From assembly GCF_009391885.1 (NCBI RefSeq), contig NZ_VZII01000004.1:33849-97848 (forward strand): 64,000 nucleotides of DNA, read 5' to 3'. Source of the stretch: Pseudomonas sp. MN1F (GTDB lineage Bacteria > Pseudomonadota > Gammaproteobacteria > Pseudomonadales > Pseudomonadaceae). Numbering within the stretch: position 1 is the stretch's first letter; each line of letters begins with the position of its first letter. Below the pieces are notes generated by a model. It was not told where the DNA came from and searched no databases. It was given only the letters and a program-made list of their open reading frames with translations. This document shows positions 47,764 through 57,195 of the stretch, in pieces. The translations under genes and the position numbers were made by a program.

Positions 47764-49251
47764 ATGACAGTGGATCTGACCAGCATTCTGCTGGGCTTGG
47801 TGGCAGGGGCCTTGCCTTGCCTGGGGTGGGTCATGCAGGTGCAGCGCCGTCACGGCGCGCGGCAGGGCGAGCTGGCCCTGCTCGAGGAGCGCCTGAACAG
47901 TGCGCAACTGGCTCAGGCCGGCCTGCAGGCGCAACTGGACGCCAGCCGCGACGAGGTCAGCGACCTCAGCGAAGCCAACACCGTCAAGCAGACTCAACTG
48001 GCCGCGCAAGGCCGTGAACTGGAGCTGCTGCAGATCGACCGCGACAATGCCCGTGATGCGGCTCACGCCTGGCACCTCGAACGCGCCAATCGCGAAGCCG
48101 AACTGCGTCGCCTGGAGGCCCAGACCGCGCGCCTGGAAGCCGAGCTGCGCGAACAACAGGACAGCCACCAGCAGCGCCTGGAAGACCTTCAGGAGGCCCG
48201 TGACACCCTGCGCGCCCAGTTCGCCGACCTGGCCACGAAAATCTTCGACGAGCGCGAGCAACGCTTCGCCCAGACCAGCCAGCAGCACCTGGGCCAGTTG
48301 CTCGACCCGCTCAAGGAGCGCATCCAGGCGTTCGAAAAGCGCGTCGAGGAAAGCTACCAGCAGGAAGCCCGCGAGCGCTTCTCGCTGGGCAAGGAGCTGG
48401 AGCGCCTGCAGCAACTCAACCTGCGCCTGTCCGACGAAGCTACCAACCTGACCCAGGCACTCAAGGGCCAGAAAACCCAGGGCAACTGGGGCGAGCTGAT
48501 CCTCGAGCGGGTGCTGGAACATGCTGGCCTGGAGAAAGGCCGCGAATACCAGACCCAGGTCAGCCTGAAGAGCGCCGACGGCGAGCGCTTCCAGCCTGAC
48601 GTGCTGATCATGCTGCCCGGCGACAAGCAAGTAGTGGTCGATGCCAAGGTCAGCCTCACCGCCTACCAGCAATTTGTCGGCAGCAATGACGAAGCCGCGC
48701 TCAAGCAGCACGTGCAGTCGCTGCGTAACCATGTCAAAGGCCTGTCGAGCAAGGATTACAACCGTCTCGAAGGCCTGCACAGCCTGGATTTCGTGCTGCT
48801 GTTCGTGCCGATCGAGGCGGCCTTCTCGGCAGCCTTGCAGGCCGAGCCCAACCTGTTCCAGGAAGCCTTCGACCGGCAGATCGTGATCGTCAGCCCGACC
48901 ACCTTGCTGGCCACCCTGCGGGTCATCGACAGCTTGTGGAAGCAGGAACGTCAGGGCCAGAACGCCCGCGAGATCGCCGAGCGCGCCGGTTGGCTGTACG
49001 ACAAGTTCGTGCTGTTCATCCAGGACCTGGACGAACTCGGCAACCGCCTGCAGCAGGTCGACAAGGCCTACGCCGCAGCACGCAACAAACTGTGCGAAGG
49101 GCGCGGCAACCTGGTCAGCCGCAGCGAACAGCTCAAGCTGCTCGGTGCGCGTGCCAGCAAGAGCCTGCCGGCCGAGCTGCTGGAGCGGGCACTGTCAGAC
49201 GAGGCGCTGGCCGACGAGGCGGTTACTGAACCAGGCTCAGATGGCGATTGA
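47764..49251 (+). CDS. rmuC: DNA recombination protein RmuC
   Basis: RmuC limits inversion between short inverted repeats and is thought to act as a nuclease. The 495-residue product has an N-terminal membrane anchor (SILLGLVAGALPCLGW), a long coiled coil (residues about 30-190) and the conserved core KGQKTQGNWGELILERVLE, FQPDVLIMLPGDKQVVVDAKVSL and FVLLFVPIEAAFSAAL. Its 3' end overlaps the convergent kinase gene by 29 bases. Confidence 0.92.
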   Translation: MTVDLTSILLGLVAGALPCLGWVMQVQRRHGARQGELALLEERLNSAQLAQAGLQAQLDASRDEVSDLSEANTVKQTQLAAQGRELELLQIDRDNARDAAHAWHLERANREAELRRLEAQTARLEAELREQQDSHQQRLEDLQEARDTLRAQFADLATKIFDEREQRFAQTSQQHLGQLLDPLKERIQAFEKRVEESYQQEARERFSLGKELERLQQLNLRLSDEATNLTQALKGQKTQGNWGELILERVLEHAGLEKGREYQTQVSLKSADGERFQPDVLIMLPGDKQVVVDAKVSLTAYQQFVGSNDEAALKQHVQSLRNHVKGLSSKDYNRLEGLHSLDFVLLFVPIEAAFSAALQAEPNLFQEAFDRQIVIVSPTTLLATLRVIDSLWKQERQGQNAREIAERAGWLYDKFVLFIQDLDELGNRLQQVDKAYAAARNKLCEGRGNLVSRSEQLKLLGARASKSLPAELLERALSDEALADEAVTEPGSDGD

Positions 49252-52200
49252 GCAGGGCGCGCAAGGCCGCCGGTTTCACCGGTTTGGCCAGGTAATCCAG
49301 GCCTGCGCCATGCACGGTAGCCAGGGTTTCCTTGCTGCCGTCGGCGCTGATCACCACGCCGGGCACCGGCTCGCCCAGGCGCGCACGTAACCAGCCCATC
49401 AGCCCGGTGCCGGTTTCGCCGTCATCCAGGTGGAAGTCCACCAGCGCCAGGTGCGGGCGCATGCCCTTGGCCAGCAGCGCTTCGCATTCGGCGCGGTTGC
49501 GTGCAGTCCACACCTGGCAGCCCCAGCGGCTGAGCAGGCTGTTCATGCCGATCAGGATGCTGTCTTCGTTGTCCACGCACAGCACCTGCAAGCCGGCCAA
49601 CGGCTGGCTCGCGGTTTCCACCGGGGCGCTCGGTGCTGCCGCAGCCTGATGGGCAATCGGTACCTTGACGCGGAACACCGTGCCCTTGCCGGGCCAGGAG
49701 CGCACTTCCAGCGTGTGGCCAAGCACCCGGCACAGGCCGTCGGCAATCGCCAGGCCCAGGCCCAGGCCTTTTTCGGCGCGGGTCTGGTGGCTGTCCAGGC
49801 GCTTGAATTCCTGGAAAATCACCTGCAGCTTGTCGTCGGCAATCCCCGGGCCACGGTCCCACACCTCCAGCCACAGGTGTTCGCCCTGGCGGCGTACGCC
49901 TAGCAGGATCGGGCTCTTGCCGTAGCGCAGGGCATTGGTAAGGAAGTTCTGCAGCACCCGGCGCAGCAGCTTCATGTCGCTGTCGACTCGCAGGCGGCTG
50001 CCGCGCAGGCGGAACTCCAGGCCCTTTTCGGCGGCCAGCACCTTGAACTCGGCGCCAAGGGTGTCGAACAGTTCGTTGAGGGCGAAGGGTTTGGCGTCGG
50101 GGGTGATCTTGCCGTTTTCCAGGCGTGAGATGTCCAGCAGGTCGCTGATCAGCTCTTCGGCCGAGCGCAGCGAGCTGTCCATGTGCTGCACCAGCTGCTG
50201 GGCCTCTTCGTTCATGCCTTCGGCCTGCTGCGACAAGGCCGCGGAGAACAGCCTTGCGGCGTTCAGCGGCTGCATCAGGTCGTGGCTGACCGCAGCCAGG
50301 AAGCGGGTCTTGGACTTGCTTACCGCTTCGGCCTGGCTCTTGGCTTCCGACAGCGCCTGGTTGAGTTGCGACAGCTCGTGGGTACGTTCGGCCACGCGCT
50401 GCTCCAGGCGTTCATTGGCGTCGCGCAGCGCCTGTTCGGCCTCGCGGAATGGGGTGATGTCGGTGAAGCTCATGACAAAGCCGCCGCCGGGCATCGGGTT
50501 GCCGATCAGTTCGATTACCCGGCCGTTGGGGAACAGCCGCTCTGAAGAGTGGGCACGGCCCTGGCGCATCCAGTGCAGGCGTCGCGCCACATGGACTTGC
50601 GCCTCGCCCGGGCCGCACAGGCCGCGCTCGGCGTTGTAGCGGATGATATCGGCGATCGGCCGGCCGACGCTGATCAGCCCCTCGGGGTAGTTGAACAACT
50701 CCAGGTAGCGGCGGTTCCACGCCACCAGATGCAGGTTCTGGTCGACCACGCTGATGCCCTGGTTGATGTTCTCGATGGCGCCCTGCAGCAAAGCACGGTT
50801 GAACTGCAGCACCTCGCTGGCTTCATCGGCGATGCGCACCACGTCCTCAAGCTGCATGTCGCGGCCTTCGATGGCGGCCTTGACCACGGCACGGGTCGAG
50901 GAGGTGCCGAGCACGCCGGCAAGCAGGCGTTCGGTGTGCTCGATCCAGTCGCCGTCGGCGTTCTGGTTGGGGTTGAACCCTTTGCCCTGGCGATAGGCGA
51001 AGCGGATGAAGCTTTGTCGTGCGCGCTCCTCGCCAACGAAGCGCGAGGCGAGGGTGAGCAGGTCTTCGATCTGCACCGCCAGCAACGGTTTGCTGCTGGG
51101 CCGGGCGCTGGTCTGCTGGCCGATGAAGCGGCCGGCCTGCCAGTGTTCCGACACGCGGGTGCGCGACAGCATCGACACCCACACGAACAGGGTGAAGTTG
51201 CCCGCCAGCGACAGCACCACGCCCTGGGTCAAGGGGCTGATCGGCAGGTTGAGTGGGTTGCCGTGCAGCCACGCGAGGCCCGGGAACAGCCCCAGCGACA
51301 GGCCCAGGCTATGGGCGATGATCGGCAGCACCAGGGTGTAGAACCACAGGAAGATGCCCGCTGCCAGGCCGGCGAACACGCCACGGCGGTTGGCCTGCTT
51401 CCAGTACAGCGCGCCGAGCATGGCCGGGGTCAGTTGGGTGACGGCGGCAAAGGCGATCTGGCCGATGGTCGCCAGGCTCGCGGTAGAGCCGAGCAGGCGG
51501 TAGCTGACATAGGCCAGCAGCAGGATCACCACGATGGTCACCCGGCGCACCGACAGCATCCAGTGGCGGAACGCTTCGAACGGCCGCTCGGCGTTGTTGC
51601 GGCGCAGCAGCCAGGGCAGCAGCATGTCGTTGGAGACCATGGTCGACAGCGCCACGGCCTCGACGATGACCATGCCGGTGGCGGCCGAAGCACCGCCGAT
51701 GAAGGCCAGCAGGGCCAGGCTAGGGTGCGCTTCGGCCAACGGCAGGCTGATGACGAAGGAATCGGATATCACCGTACCCGGCAGCAGCATCTGCCCAGCC
51801 AGGGCGATCGGCACCACGAACAGCGCAGCCAGGGCCAGGTACAGCGGGAACACCCAGCGCGCCAGGCGCATGTCCTGGGCTTCGATATTCTCCACCACGG
51901 TGACGTGGAACTGCCGCGGCAGGCAGATGATCGCCATCATCGCCACGGCGGTCTGTACCACCATCGACGGCCAGTTGATGGTTTCCTGCCAGTAGTTGTC
52001 CAGCTGCACCGACTGGCGCGCCTGGGTGAACAGGTCGTCGAAGCCGTCGTACAGGTTGAACACCACGAACACGCCCACGGCGAGGAATGCCAACAGCTTG
52101 ATCAGCGACTCGAAGGCAATCGCCAGGACCATGCCGCGGTGGTGCTCGGTGACATCCAGGCTGCGCGTGCCGAAGACGATGGCGAACAGTGCCAGCACCA

Positions 52201-52699
52201 GCGATACCACCAGTGCGGTGTCCTGCACGCGGGTGCCGGTGGCGTCGGCGTTGGCGCCGATCAGCAGGTTGACGCCGAGTACGATGCCCTTCAGTTGCAG
52301 GGCAATATAAGGCAGCACGCCGACCAGACAGATCAGCGCCACCACCACGGCCAGGGACTGCGACTTGCCGTAGCGGGCGGCAATGAAGTCGGCGATCGAG
52401 GTGATGTTCTGCTGCTTGCTGATCAGCACCATCTTCTGCAGCACCCACGGCGCGAAGATCAGCAGCAGGATCGGCCCGAGGTAGATCGGCAGGAACGCCC
52501 AGAGCTGTTCGGCCGCCTGGCCGACCGCGCCGAAGAACGTCCAGCTGGTGCAGTACACCGCCAGCGACAGGCTGTACACCCACGCACGCAGGCGCGGCGG
52601 CAACGGCGTGCTGCGGCGGTCGCCGTAGAAGGCGATGGCGAACATGACGGCCATATAGGCCAGGGCGACCACGGCGATCAGCCCGCTGGACAACGACAT
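49223..52699 (-). CDS. crbS: Transporter-linked hybrid sensor kinase CrbS/MxtR (SSS domain + PAS + HK + receiver)
   Basis: A 1158-residue protein. The first ~500 residues are a sodium/solute-symporter-like membrane domain (about 13 helices). Then comes the linker, a PAS domain (NINQGISVVDQNLHLVAWN) and a coiled coil. HisKA follows with His806 in AAVSHDLMQPLNAARL, then the ATPase and a receiver with Asp1088 (LALVDFHLDDGE). This is the layout of CrbS of P. entomophila and MxtR of P. aeruginosa, which with CrbR/ErdR activate acetate use (acs). The response regulator is not in the window. GGAG precedes the ATG. Confidence 0.85.
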   Translation of the reverse strand: MSLSSGLIAVVALAYMAVMFAIAFYGDRRSTPLPPRLRAWVYSLSLAVYCTSWTFFGAVGQAAEQLWAFLPIYLGPILLLIFAPWVLQKMVLISKQQNITSIADFIAARYGKSQSLAVVVALICLVGVLPYIALQLKGIVLGVNLLIGANADATGTRVQDTALVVSLVLALFAIVFGTRSLDVTEHHRGMVLAIAFESLIKLLAFLAVGVFVVFNLYDGFDDLFTQARQSVQLDNYWQETINWPSMVVQTAVAMMAIICLPRQFHVTVVENIEAQDMRLARWVFPLYLALAALFVVPIALAGQMLLPGTVISDSFVISLPLAEAHPSLALLAFIGGASAATGMVIVEAVALSTMVSNDMLLPWLLRRNNAERPFEAFRHWMLSVRRVTIVVILLLAYVSYRLLGSTASLATIGQIAFAAVTQLTPAMLGALYWKQANRRGVFAGLAAGIFLWFYTLVLPIIAHSLGLSLGLFPGLAWLHGNPLNLPISPLTQGVVLSLAGNFTLFVWVSMLSRTRVSEHWQAGRFIGQQTSARPSSKPLLAVQIEDLLTLASRFVGEERARQSFIRFAYRQGKGFNPNQNADGDWIEHTERLLAGVLGTSSTRAVVKAAIEGRDMQLEDVVRIADEASEVLQFNRALLQGAIENINQGISVVDQNLHLVAWNRRYLELFNYPEGLISVGRPIADIIRYNAERGLCGPGEAQVHVARRLHWMRQGRAHSSERLFPNGRVIELIGNPMPGGGFVMSFTDITPFREAEQALRDANERLEQRVAERTHELSQLNQALSEAKSQAEAVSKSKTRFLAAVSHDLMQPLNAARLFSAALSQQAEGMNEEAQQLVQHMDSSLRSAEELISDLLDISRLENGKITPDAKPFALNELFDTLGAEFKVLAAEKGLEFRLRGSRLRVDSDMKLLRRVLQNFLTNALRYGKSPILLGVRRQGEHLWLEVWDRGPGIADDKLQVIFQEFKRLDSHQTRAEKGLGLGLAIADGLCRVLGHTLEVRSWPGKGTVFRVKVPIAHQAAAAPSAPVETASQPLAGLQVLCVDNEDSILIGMNSLLSRWGCQVWTARNRAECEALLAKGMRPHLALVDFHLDDGETGTGLMGWLRARLGEPVPGVVISADGSKETLATVHGAGLDYLAKPVKPAALRALLNRHLSLVQ

Positions 52700-52810
52700 G
52701 AAGACTCCGGAGCAAAAAAGATAACGCGGTCCCGATCAATCAGTCTGGCACGCAGGCGGCGGTTCGTCAGCGCCGACGATGGTCGCAGCGGTGAGTCGTC
52801 GCAGGCAGCA

Positions 52811-53989
52811 TCAAGCTCTGCGGGTGCCCAGCCAGTAGAACACCCCTGCCAGTATCACCGACATCACCAGCAGGTAGAAGATCAGCCCCGGCCACCACCG
52901 CCCCAGGGCGAAGCCCACCATCACCGGCCCCAGCGCCGCCCCGAGGTTGGACAGGTTCTGCGCCCCGTAATACACCCCGCGCAGGTGCTCAGGGGCGATC
53001 AGGTCGATGAACATGTACTCGGCAGGGATCACGATGATCTCACCGAGGGTGAACACCAGCATTGCCAGGCACCAGGCCAAGGGCGACCCGGCCGCCGCAA
53101 AACCCAGCAACCCGGCAATGAACAGCGCCATGCCGGCCAGCAGCCAGGGCATCAGCTGCTGGCGGCCGATGCGCCGACCGATCAGGTACTGCAGGGCGAT
53201 CACCGTGACGGCGTTGGTGGTCACCAGGTAGCCGACCAGCCGCGCCGCCTCGCTGGCGCTGCTGGTCACCACCAGGTACTGCGACAGATAGGCGGTGAAC
53301 TGGCCGAACACCACCGCACTCAGTACCCCGCCCAAGGTGAAGCACACCAGCCGACGGTCACGCGCCAGCCCCAGCGCCACCTGAGTGAACCCGGCGCCCG
53401 GCTGCTCCTGTGCGCTGGCCTGCAGGCCACGGTCGCCGAGCCGCCAGTAGGCCAGGCACATGCCCAGGCCGGTCAGCGCAGAGGCAACGAACGGCAGGTG
53501 ATCGTCCAGCTCCAGCATGGCCACGCCGAGCAGCGGGCCGACGGCATAGCCGACGTTGCTCAGGGTGTACTTGATGGCGAACACCTCGGCCCGTTGCTCC
53601 ACCGGCAGCAGCGCGCAGAAGCCGGCCTTGGCGGCGATGTCGACCACCGCCAGGGCCAGGTTGATCAGCACCAGGCAGGTGAAGAACAGCCACACCGAAC
53701 GGCTGGCGATGGCCGCCACGAAGGCGAGGGCGAAGACCAGCGTGCTGGCGCTGACCAGGGTGTGGTTGCGCACGGTGTCGACCAGGTGCCCGCCGTACAG
53801 GCTCAGCAGCGAGGCGACGATCAGTGCGCCACCGATCAGCAGGCCGATCTGGCCGACCGACAACTTGAAGTTGTCGGCCAGGTAAACCACCAGGTAGGGC
53901 AGGGTGAGGGCACGGGCGACAGTCAGCGTGAACGTGGTGGCCAGTAACAGGCGGACGCTGGCGGGATAGCCTTTCAGGGCGGCGAGCAT
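52811..53989 (-). CDS. MFS transporter (MdtH-like)
   Basis: A 392-residue major facilitator with twelve hydrophobic segments, motif A-like GGHLVDTVRNHTLVSAS between helices 2 and 3, and a conserved acidic region MFIDLIAPEHLRGVYYG. The N-terminal half resembles MdtH/YfcJ-type drug or metabolite efflux proteins. ATG at 53989 is 8 bases after AAGGA; a GTG two codons earlier is possible. It is divergent from the GntR gene with about 150 bases between. The substrate is unknown. Confidence 0.8.
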   Translation of the reverse strand: MLAALKGYPASVRLLLATTFTLTVARALTLPYLVVYLADNFKLSVGQIGLLIGGALIVASLLSLYGGHLVDTVRNHTLVSASTLVFALAFVAAIASRSVWLFFTCLVLINLALAVVDIAAKAGFCALLPVEQRAEVFAIKYTLSNVGYAVGPLLGVAMLELDDHLPFVASALTGLGMCLAYWRLGDRGLQASAQEQPGAGFTQVALGLARDRRLVCFTLGGVLSAVVFGQFTAYLSQYLVVTSSASEAARLVGYLVTTNAVTVIALQYLIGRRIGRQQLMPWLLAGMALFIAGLLGFAAAGSPLAWCLAMLVFTLGEIIVIPAEYMFIDLIAPEHLRGVYYGAQNLSNLGAALGPVMVGFALGRWWPGLIFYLLVMSVILAGVFYWLGTRRA

Positions 53990-54107
53990 TACCACGTCCT
54001 TGTTGTGGGGATTTCCGATGCTTGAGGATAAGCGAGGCCAGCGACGGCGACCAGCGGAGGATTGACAGCCCGTACCCCACGGGGAATACTCTCCGAAAAT
54101 TCATATA

Positions 54108-54119
54108 TATGTTTACATA
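54108..54119. promoter_or_regulatory. Palindrome upstream of gntR, possible operator
   Basis: TATGT-TT-ACATA is a perfect inverted repeat within an AT-rich promoter-like stretch, 20 bases before the gntR ATG. The position fits an autoregulatory operator or core promoter; there is no experimental anchor. Confidence 0.4.
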
Positions 54120-54138
54120 ACAAGACGAGAGCCGACCC

Positions 54139-54870
54139 ATGCACCCACTGTCAGGTGATGCTCGACTACCACGCTATCAACAGCTGCGCGATCACCTGAT
54201 CGAGCAGATCGCCAACAACCGCTGGCGTCCGGGCGAGGCCATTCCCACCGAAGCCGCCCTGGCCACCGAGTTCGACATGTCCGTCGGCACCGTGCGCAAG
54301 GCCGTCGACGTGCTGGTCGCCGAAGGCGTGCTGGAGCGTCAGCAGGGCCGCGGCACCTTCATCCGCCGCCCGCAGTTCCAGTCTTCGCTGTTCCGCTTCT
54401 TCCGCTTCGAAAGCGCTACCGGCGAGCGGCTGATGCCGGAAAGCCGCATCCTCTCGATCGAGCCGGTATTGGCACCGTCGGCCGTTGCCCAGGCCTTGGG
54501 CCTGGCCGTCGAGGCCGAGGTCATCCGCATTGTCCGTACCCGTCTGCTCGGCGCCCAGCCGGTGCTTGCCGAGGAAATCTGGCTGCCGCGCCAGACCTTC
54601 CAGCCACTGCTCGACGTCGAGCTGGATAGCAAAGGCCCGCTGCTCTACCCCATCTACGAGGAGCTGTGCGGCCAGGTGGTTGCCTACGCCGAAGAGACCC
54701 TGACCGCCGAAGCGGTCGACGCAGCCCATGGCCGCCTGTTGCAACTGCCGGTCGACAGCCCGGTGGTGGTGATCGAGCGCCTGGCCCGCGATTACGCCGG
54801 CAAACCGCTGGAATGGCGCCGCTCGCGCGGCCACGCGCAGCACTTCCGCTACCGCGTCGAGATTCGCTGA
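54139..54870 (+). CDS. GntR family regulator (HutC/UTRA type)
   Basis: A 243-residue regulator: winged helix at residues 10-75 (YQQLRDHLIEQIANNRWRPG, FDMSVGTVRKAVDVLVAEGV, RQQGRGTFI) and a UTRA effector-binding domain (RIVRTRLLGAQPVLAEEIWL, VVVIERLARDYAGKPLEWRR). It stands directly upstream of an MFS importer and an amidohydrolase in the same direction. It probably represses them until their substrate binds. Confidence 0.88.
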   Translation: MHPLSGDARLPRYQQLRDHLIEQIANNRWRPGEAIPTEAALATEFDMSVGTVRKAVDVLVAEGVLERQQGRGTFIRRPQFQSSLFRFFRFESATGERLMPESRILSIEPVLAPSAVAQALGLAVEAEVIRIVRTRLLGAQPVLAEEIWLPRQTFQPLLDVELDSKGPLLYPIYEELCGQVVAYAEETLTAEAVDAAHGRLLQLPVDSPVVVIERLARDYAGKPLEWRRSRGHAQHFRYRVEIR

Positions 54871-54903
54871 GCCGTTAAGCCGGCCGCTTCGCCCGTTACC
54901 CGT

Positions 54904-54927
54904 CTGCGCCGTTCTGCCACGGCGCAG
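54904..54927 (+). other. Intercistronic hairpin between gntR and the MFS gene
   Basis: CTGCGCCG / CGGCGCAG 8-bp perfect stem with an 8-base loop and no T-tract. It may tune mRNA stability or attenuate transcription between regulator and transporter. Confidence 0.45.
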
Positions 54928-54972
54928 TGGCTTCGCCTGCCCGTAACACACACGACTAGAAGGATAACAATC

Positions 54973-56247
54973 ATGTTCAGCTGGTACCGCCAGATCACTT
55001 CACGGGAACGCAAGACGTTCTGGGCCTGTTTCGGTGGCTGGTCGCTCGATGCGCTGGAAGTGCAGATGTTCGGCCTGGCCATCCCCGCGCTGATCGCCGC
55101 GTTCTCCCTGACCAAGGGCGATGCCGGCCTGATCAGCGGCCTGACCCTGGTTACCTCGGCAATCGGTGGTTGGCTCGGCGGCACCCTGTCGGACCGTTAT
55201 GGCCGCGTGCGCACCCTGCAGTGGATGATCCTCTGGTTCTCCTTCTTCACCTTCCTTTCGGCGTTCGTCACCGGCTTCTACCCGTTGCTGTTCGTCAAGG
55301 CCATGCAGGGCTTCGGCATCGGTGGCGAGTGGGCGGCCGGTGCGGTGCTGATGGCCGAGACCATCAACCCGAAATACCGCGGCAAGGTCATGGGCACCGT
55401 GCAGAGCGCCTGGGCCGTGGGCTGGGGCCTGGCAGTGGGGCTGTTCACCCTGATCTATTCGCTGGTGCCGGCCGAGTACGCCTGGCGGGTGATGTTCTTC
55501 GTCGGCCTGCTGCCGTCGCTGCTGATTATCTGGGTACGCCGCAACGTGCCAGAGCCGGACAGCTTCCAGCGCCTGCAGAAGGAGAAGGCCATTCCCGGCA
55601 GCTTCTTCAAGTCGATGTCCGGCATCTTCCGCCCAGAGCTGCTGCGCGTGACCCTGCTCGGCGGCCTGCTGGGCCTGGGCGCGCACGGCGGTTACCACGC
55701 GGTGATGACCTGGCTGCCGACCTTCCTCAAGACCGAACGCAACCTGTCGGTACTGAACTCCGGTGGCTACCTGGCGGTGATCATCTTCGCCTTCTGGTGT
55801 GGTTGCGTGGTCAGCGGCCTGCTGATCGACCGCATCGGCCGGCGCAAGAACATCCTGTTGTTCGCGCTGTGCTGCGTGCTCACGGTGCAGGCCTATGTGT
55901 TCTTCCCCCTGAGCAATACCCAGATGCTGTTCCTCGGCTTCCCGCTTGGCTTCTTTGCCGCCGGCATCCCGGCCAGCCTGGGGGCGTTCTTCAATGAGCT
56001 GTACCCGGCCGACGTGCGCGGTGCCGGGGTCGGCTTCTGCTACAACTTCGGCCGCGTGCTGTCGGCGGTGTTCCCGTTCCTGGTCGGCCACATGAGCGAA
56101 TCCATGTCGCTAGGTAGCGCGATCGGTATCGATGCCGGCATCGCATACGGCGTGGCCATGCTCGCCGCGCTGTGCCTGCCGGAAACCCGTGGCCGCAACC
56201 TTGAGGCCACGCCAGCGCCGGAAATGGCTGGCGCTGTCGCCAAGTAA
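54973..56247 (+). CDS. MFS metabolite:proton symporter
   Basis: A 424-residue major facilitator of the carboxylate/aromatic-acid importer type. Seen: GGWSLDALEVQMFGLAIPAL in helix 1 with an acidic residue pair, motif A GGTLSDRYGRVRTL, GIGGEWAAGAVLMAE and the mirror motif DRIGRRKNI after helix 8. AGAAGGATAACA precedes the ATG. It sits between gntR and an amidohydrolase, so it likely imports the compound that the hydrolase processes. Confidence 0.85.
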   Translation: MFSWYRQITSRERKTFWACFGGWSLDALEVQMFGLAIPALIAAFSLTKGDAGLISGLTLVTSAIGGWLGGTLSDRYGRVRTLQWMILWFSFFTFLSAFVTGFYPLLFVKAMQGFGIGGEWAAGAVLMAETINPKYRGKVMGTVQSAWAVGWGLAVGLFTLIYSLVPAEYAWRVMFFVGLLPSLLIIWVRRNVPEPDSFQRLQKEKAIPGSFFKSMSGIFRPELLRVTLLGGLLGLGAHGGYHAVMTWLPTFLKTERNLSVLNSGGYLAVIIFAFWCGCVVSGLLIDRIGRRKNILLFALCCVLTVQAYVFFPLSNTQMLFLGFPLGFFAAGIPASLGAFFNELYPADVRGAGVGFCYNFGRVLSAVFPFLVGHMSESMSLGSAIGIDAGIAYGVAMLAALCLPETRGRNLEATPAPEMAGAVAK

Positions 56248-56262
56248 CCTGACTGTCCTGTG

Positions 56263-57102
56263 ATGACCATGCCCGACGTTCCCGTTTCACACCTGACCGC
56301 CATCGACAGCCATGCCCACGTGTTCAGCCGTGGGCTGAACCTGGCCAGCGAGCGGCGTTACGCGCCCAGCTACGATGCGCCATTGGGTGACTACCTGGGC
56401 CAGCTGCTGGCCCATGGTTTCAGCCATGGCGTGTTGGTGCAGCCCAGTTTCCTGGGCACTGACAACCGCTACCTGCTCAGCGCCCTGCAGACCGTGCCGG
56501 GGCAGTTGCGCGGGGTGGTGATGCTTGATCGGGACGTCGAGCGCGAGACATTGCAGGAGATGCATCGGCTTGGGGTCAGGGGCGTGCGCCTGAACCTCAT
56601 GGGGCAGAACCTGCCAGACCTGACGGGGGCCGAATGGCGACCGATGCTGGAGCGTGTTGGCGAACAGGGCTGGCACCTGGAACTGCACCGCCATGTCGCG
56701 GACATTCCTGCGCTGGTGCGGGCCCTGGAGCCTTATGGGCTGAACATTGTGGTCGACCATTTCGGTCGGCCCGATGCCCGCCTGGGGCTTGGGCAGCCGG
56801 GGTTTGCCGAGCTGCTGACGCTGGGTGGCAAGGGCAAGGTGTGGGTCAAGGTGTCGGGTATCTACCGGCTGGAAGGCACGCCGGAGCAGAACCTGGCGTT
56901 TGCACGTCAGGCCCTGTGTGCGCTTGAAGCCCATTATGGTGCCGAGCGGTTGATGTGGGGCAGCGATTGGCCGCATACCCAGCATGAGTCAGTGGTGAGC
57001 TTTGCCAGGGTCGTCGAGCAGTTCGAAGCCTTGGGCTGCTCGGCTGAATTGCGCCGGGCGCTGCTGGCGGATACCGCGCAGGCGCTGTTCGGGTTTGAAT
57101 GA
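56263..57102 (+). CDS. Amidohydrolase-2 family hydrolase (LigI/lactonase-like)
   Basis: A 279-residue metal-dependent TIM-barrel hydrolase. DSHAHVF holds the first metal histidines, GVRLNLMGQ and HRHVADIPAL the mid-barrel site, VVDHFGRPD the next, and MWGSDWPHT the final Asp. This matches COG3618, whose members include 2-pyrone-4,6-dicarboxylate lactonase and sugar lactonases. The substrate is probably a cyclic ester taken up by the neighbouring MFS protein. ATG/GTG alternatives at 56260 and 56269 are possible. Confidence 0.82.
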   Translation: MTMPDVPVSHLTAIDSHAHVFSRGLNLASERRYAPSYDAPLGDYLGQLLAHGFSHGVLVQPSFLGTDNRYLLSALQTVPGQLRGVVMLDRDVERETLQEMHRLGVRGVRLNLMGQNLPDLTGAEWRPMLERVGEQGWHLELHRHVADIPALVRALEPYGLNIVVDHFGRPDARLGLGQPGFAELLTLGGKGKVWVKVSGIYRLEGTPEQNLAFARQALCALEAHYGAERLMWGSDWPHTQHESVVSFARVVEQFEALGCSAELRRALLADTAQALFGFE

Positions 57103-57154
57103 TCGGGGGCTTTTACCGGCCCCTTCGCGGGTGCAGGCGAAGTCACTCTAAAAG

Positions 57155-57186
57155 ATGCCCCGCTGCCGACACCGGCAGCAGGGCAT
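57155..57186. terminator. Bidirectional rho-independent terminator
   Basis: ATGCCC-c-GCTGCCG / CGGCAGC-a-GGGCAT, a 13-bp stem with one mismatch and an ACAC loop. It is followed by T5 on the plus strand and TCTTTTAG on the minus strand. It ends both the amidohydrolase and the chemoreceptor genes. Confidence 0.9.
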
Positions 57187-57195
57187 TTTTGTCGA

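Noticed and set aside
50549..53947. A 1132-codon open frame on the plus strand opposite the crbS and MFS genes
   Set aside because: Its composition (Gln/His/Arg/Gly-rich, no family motifs, no ribosome site) is that of an antisense shadow in GC-rich DNA, and it runs across two well-supported genes.
54108..54119. HutC-type GTnTAnAC operator for the GntR protein
   Set aside because: The palindrome is real but does not match that consensus, so I list it only as a possible operator.
57103..57150. REP-like CCCCTTCGCGGGTGCAGG fragment
   Set aside because: Only half of a REP with no partner; too short to call a separate repeat.
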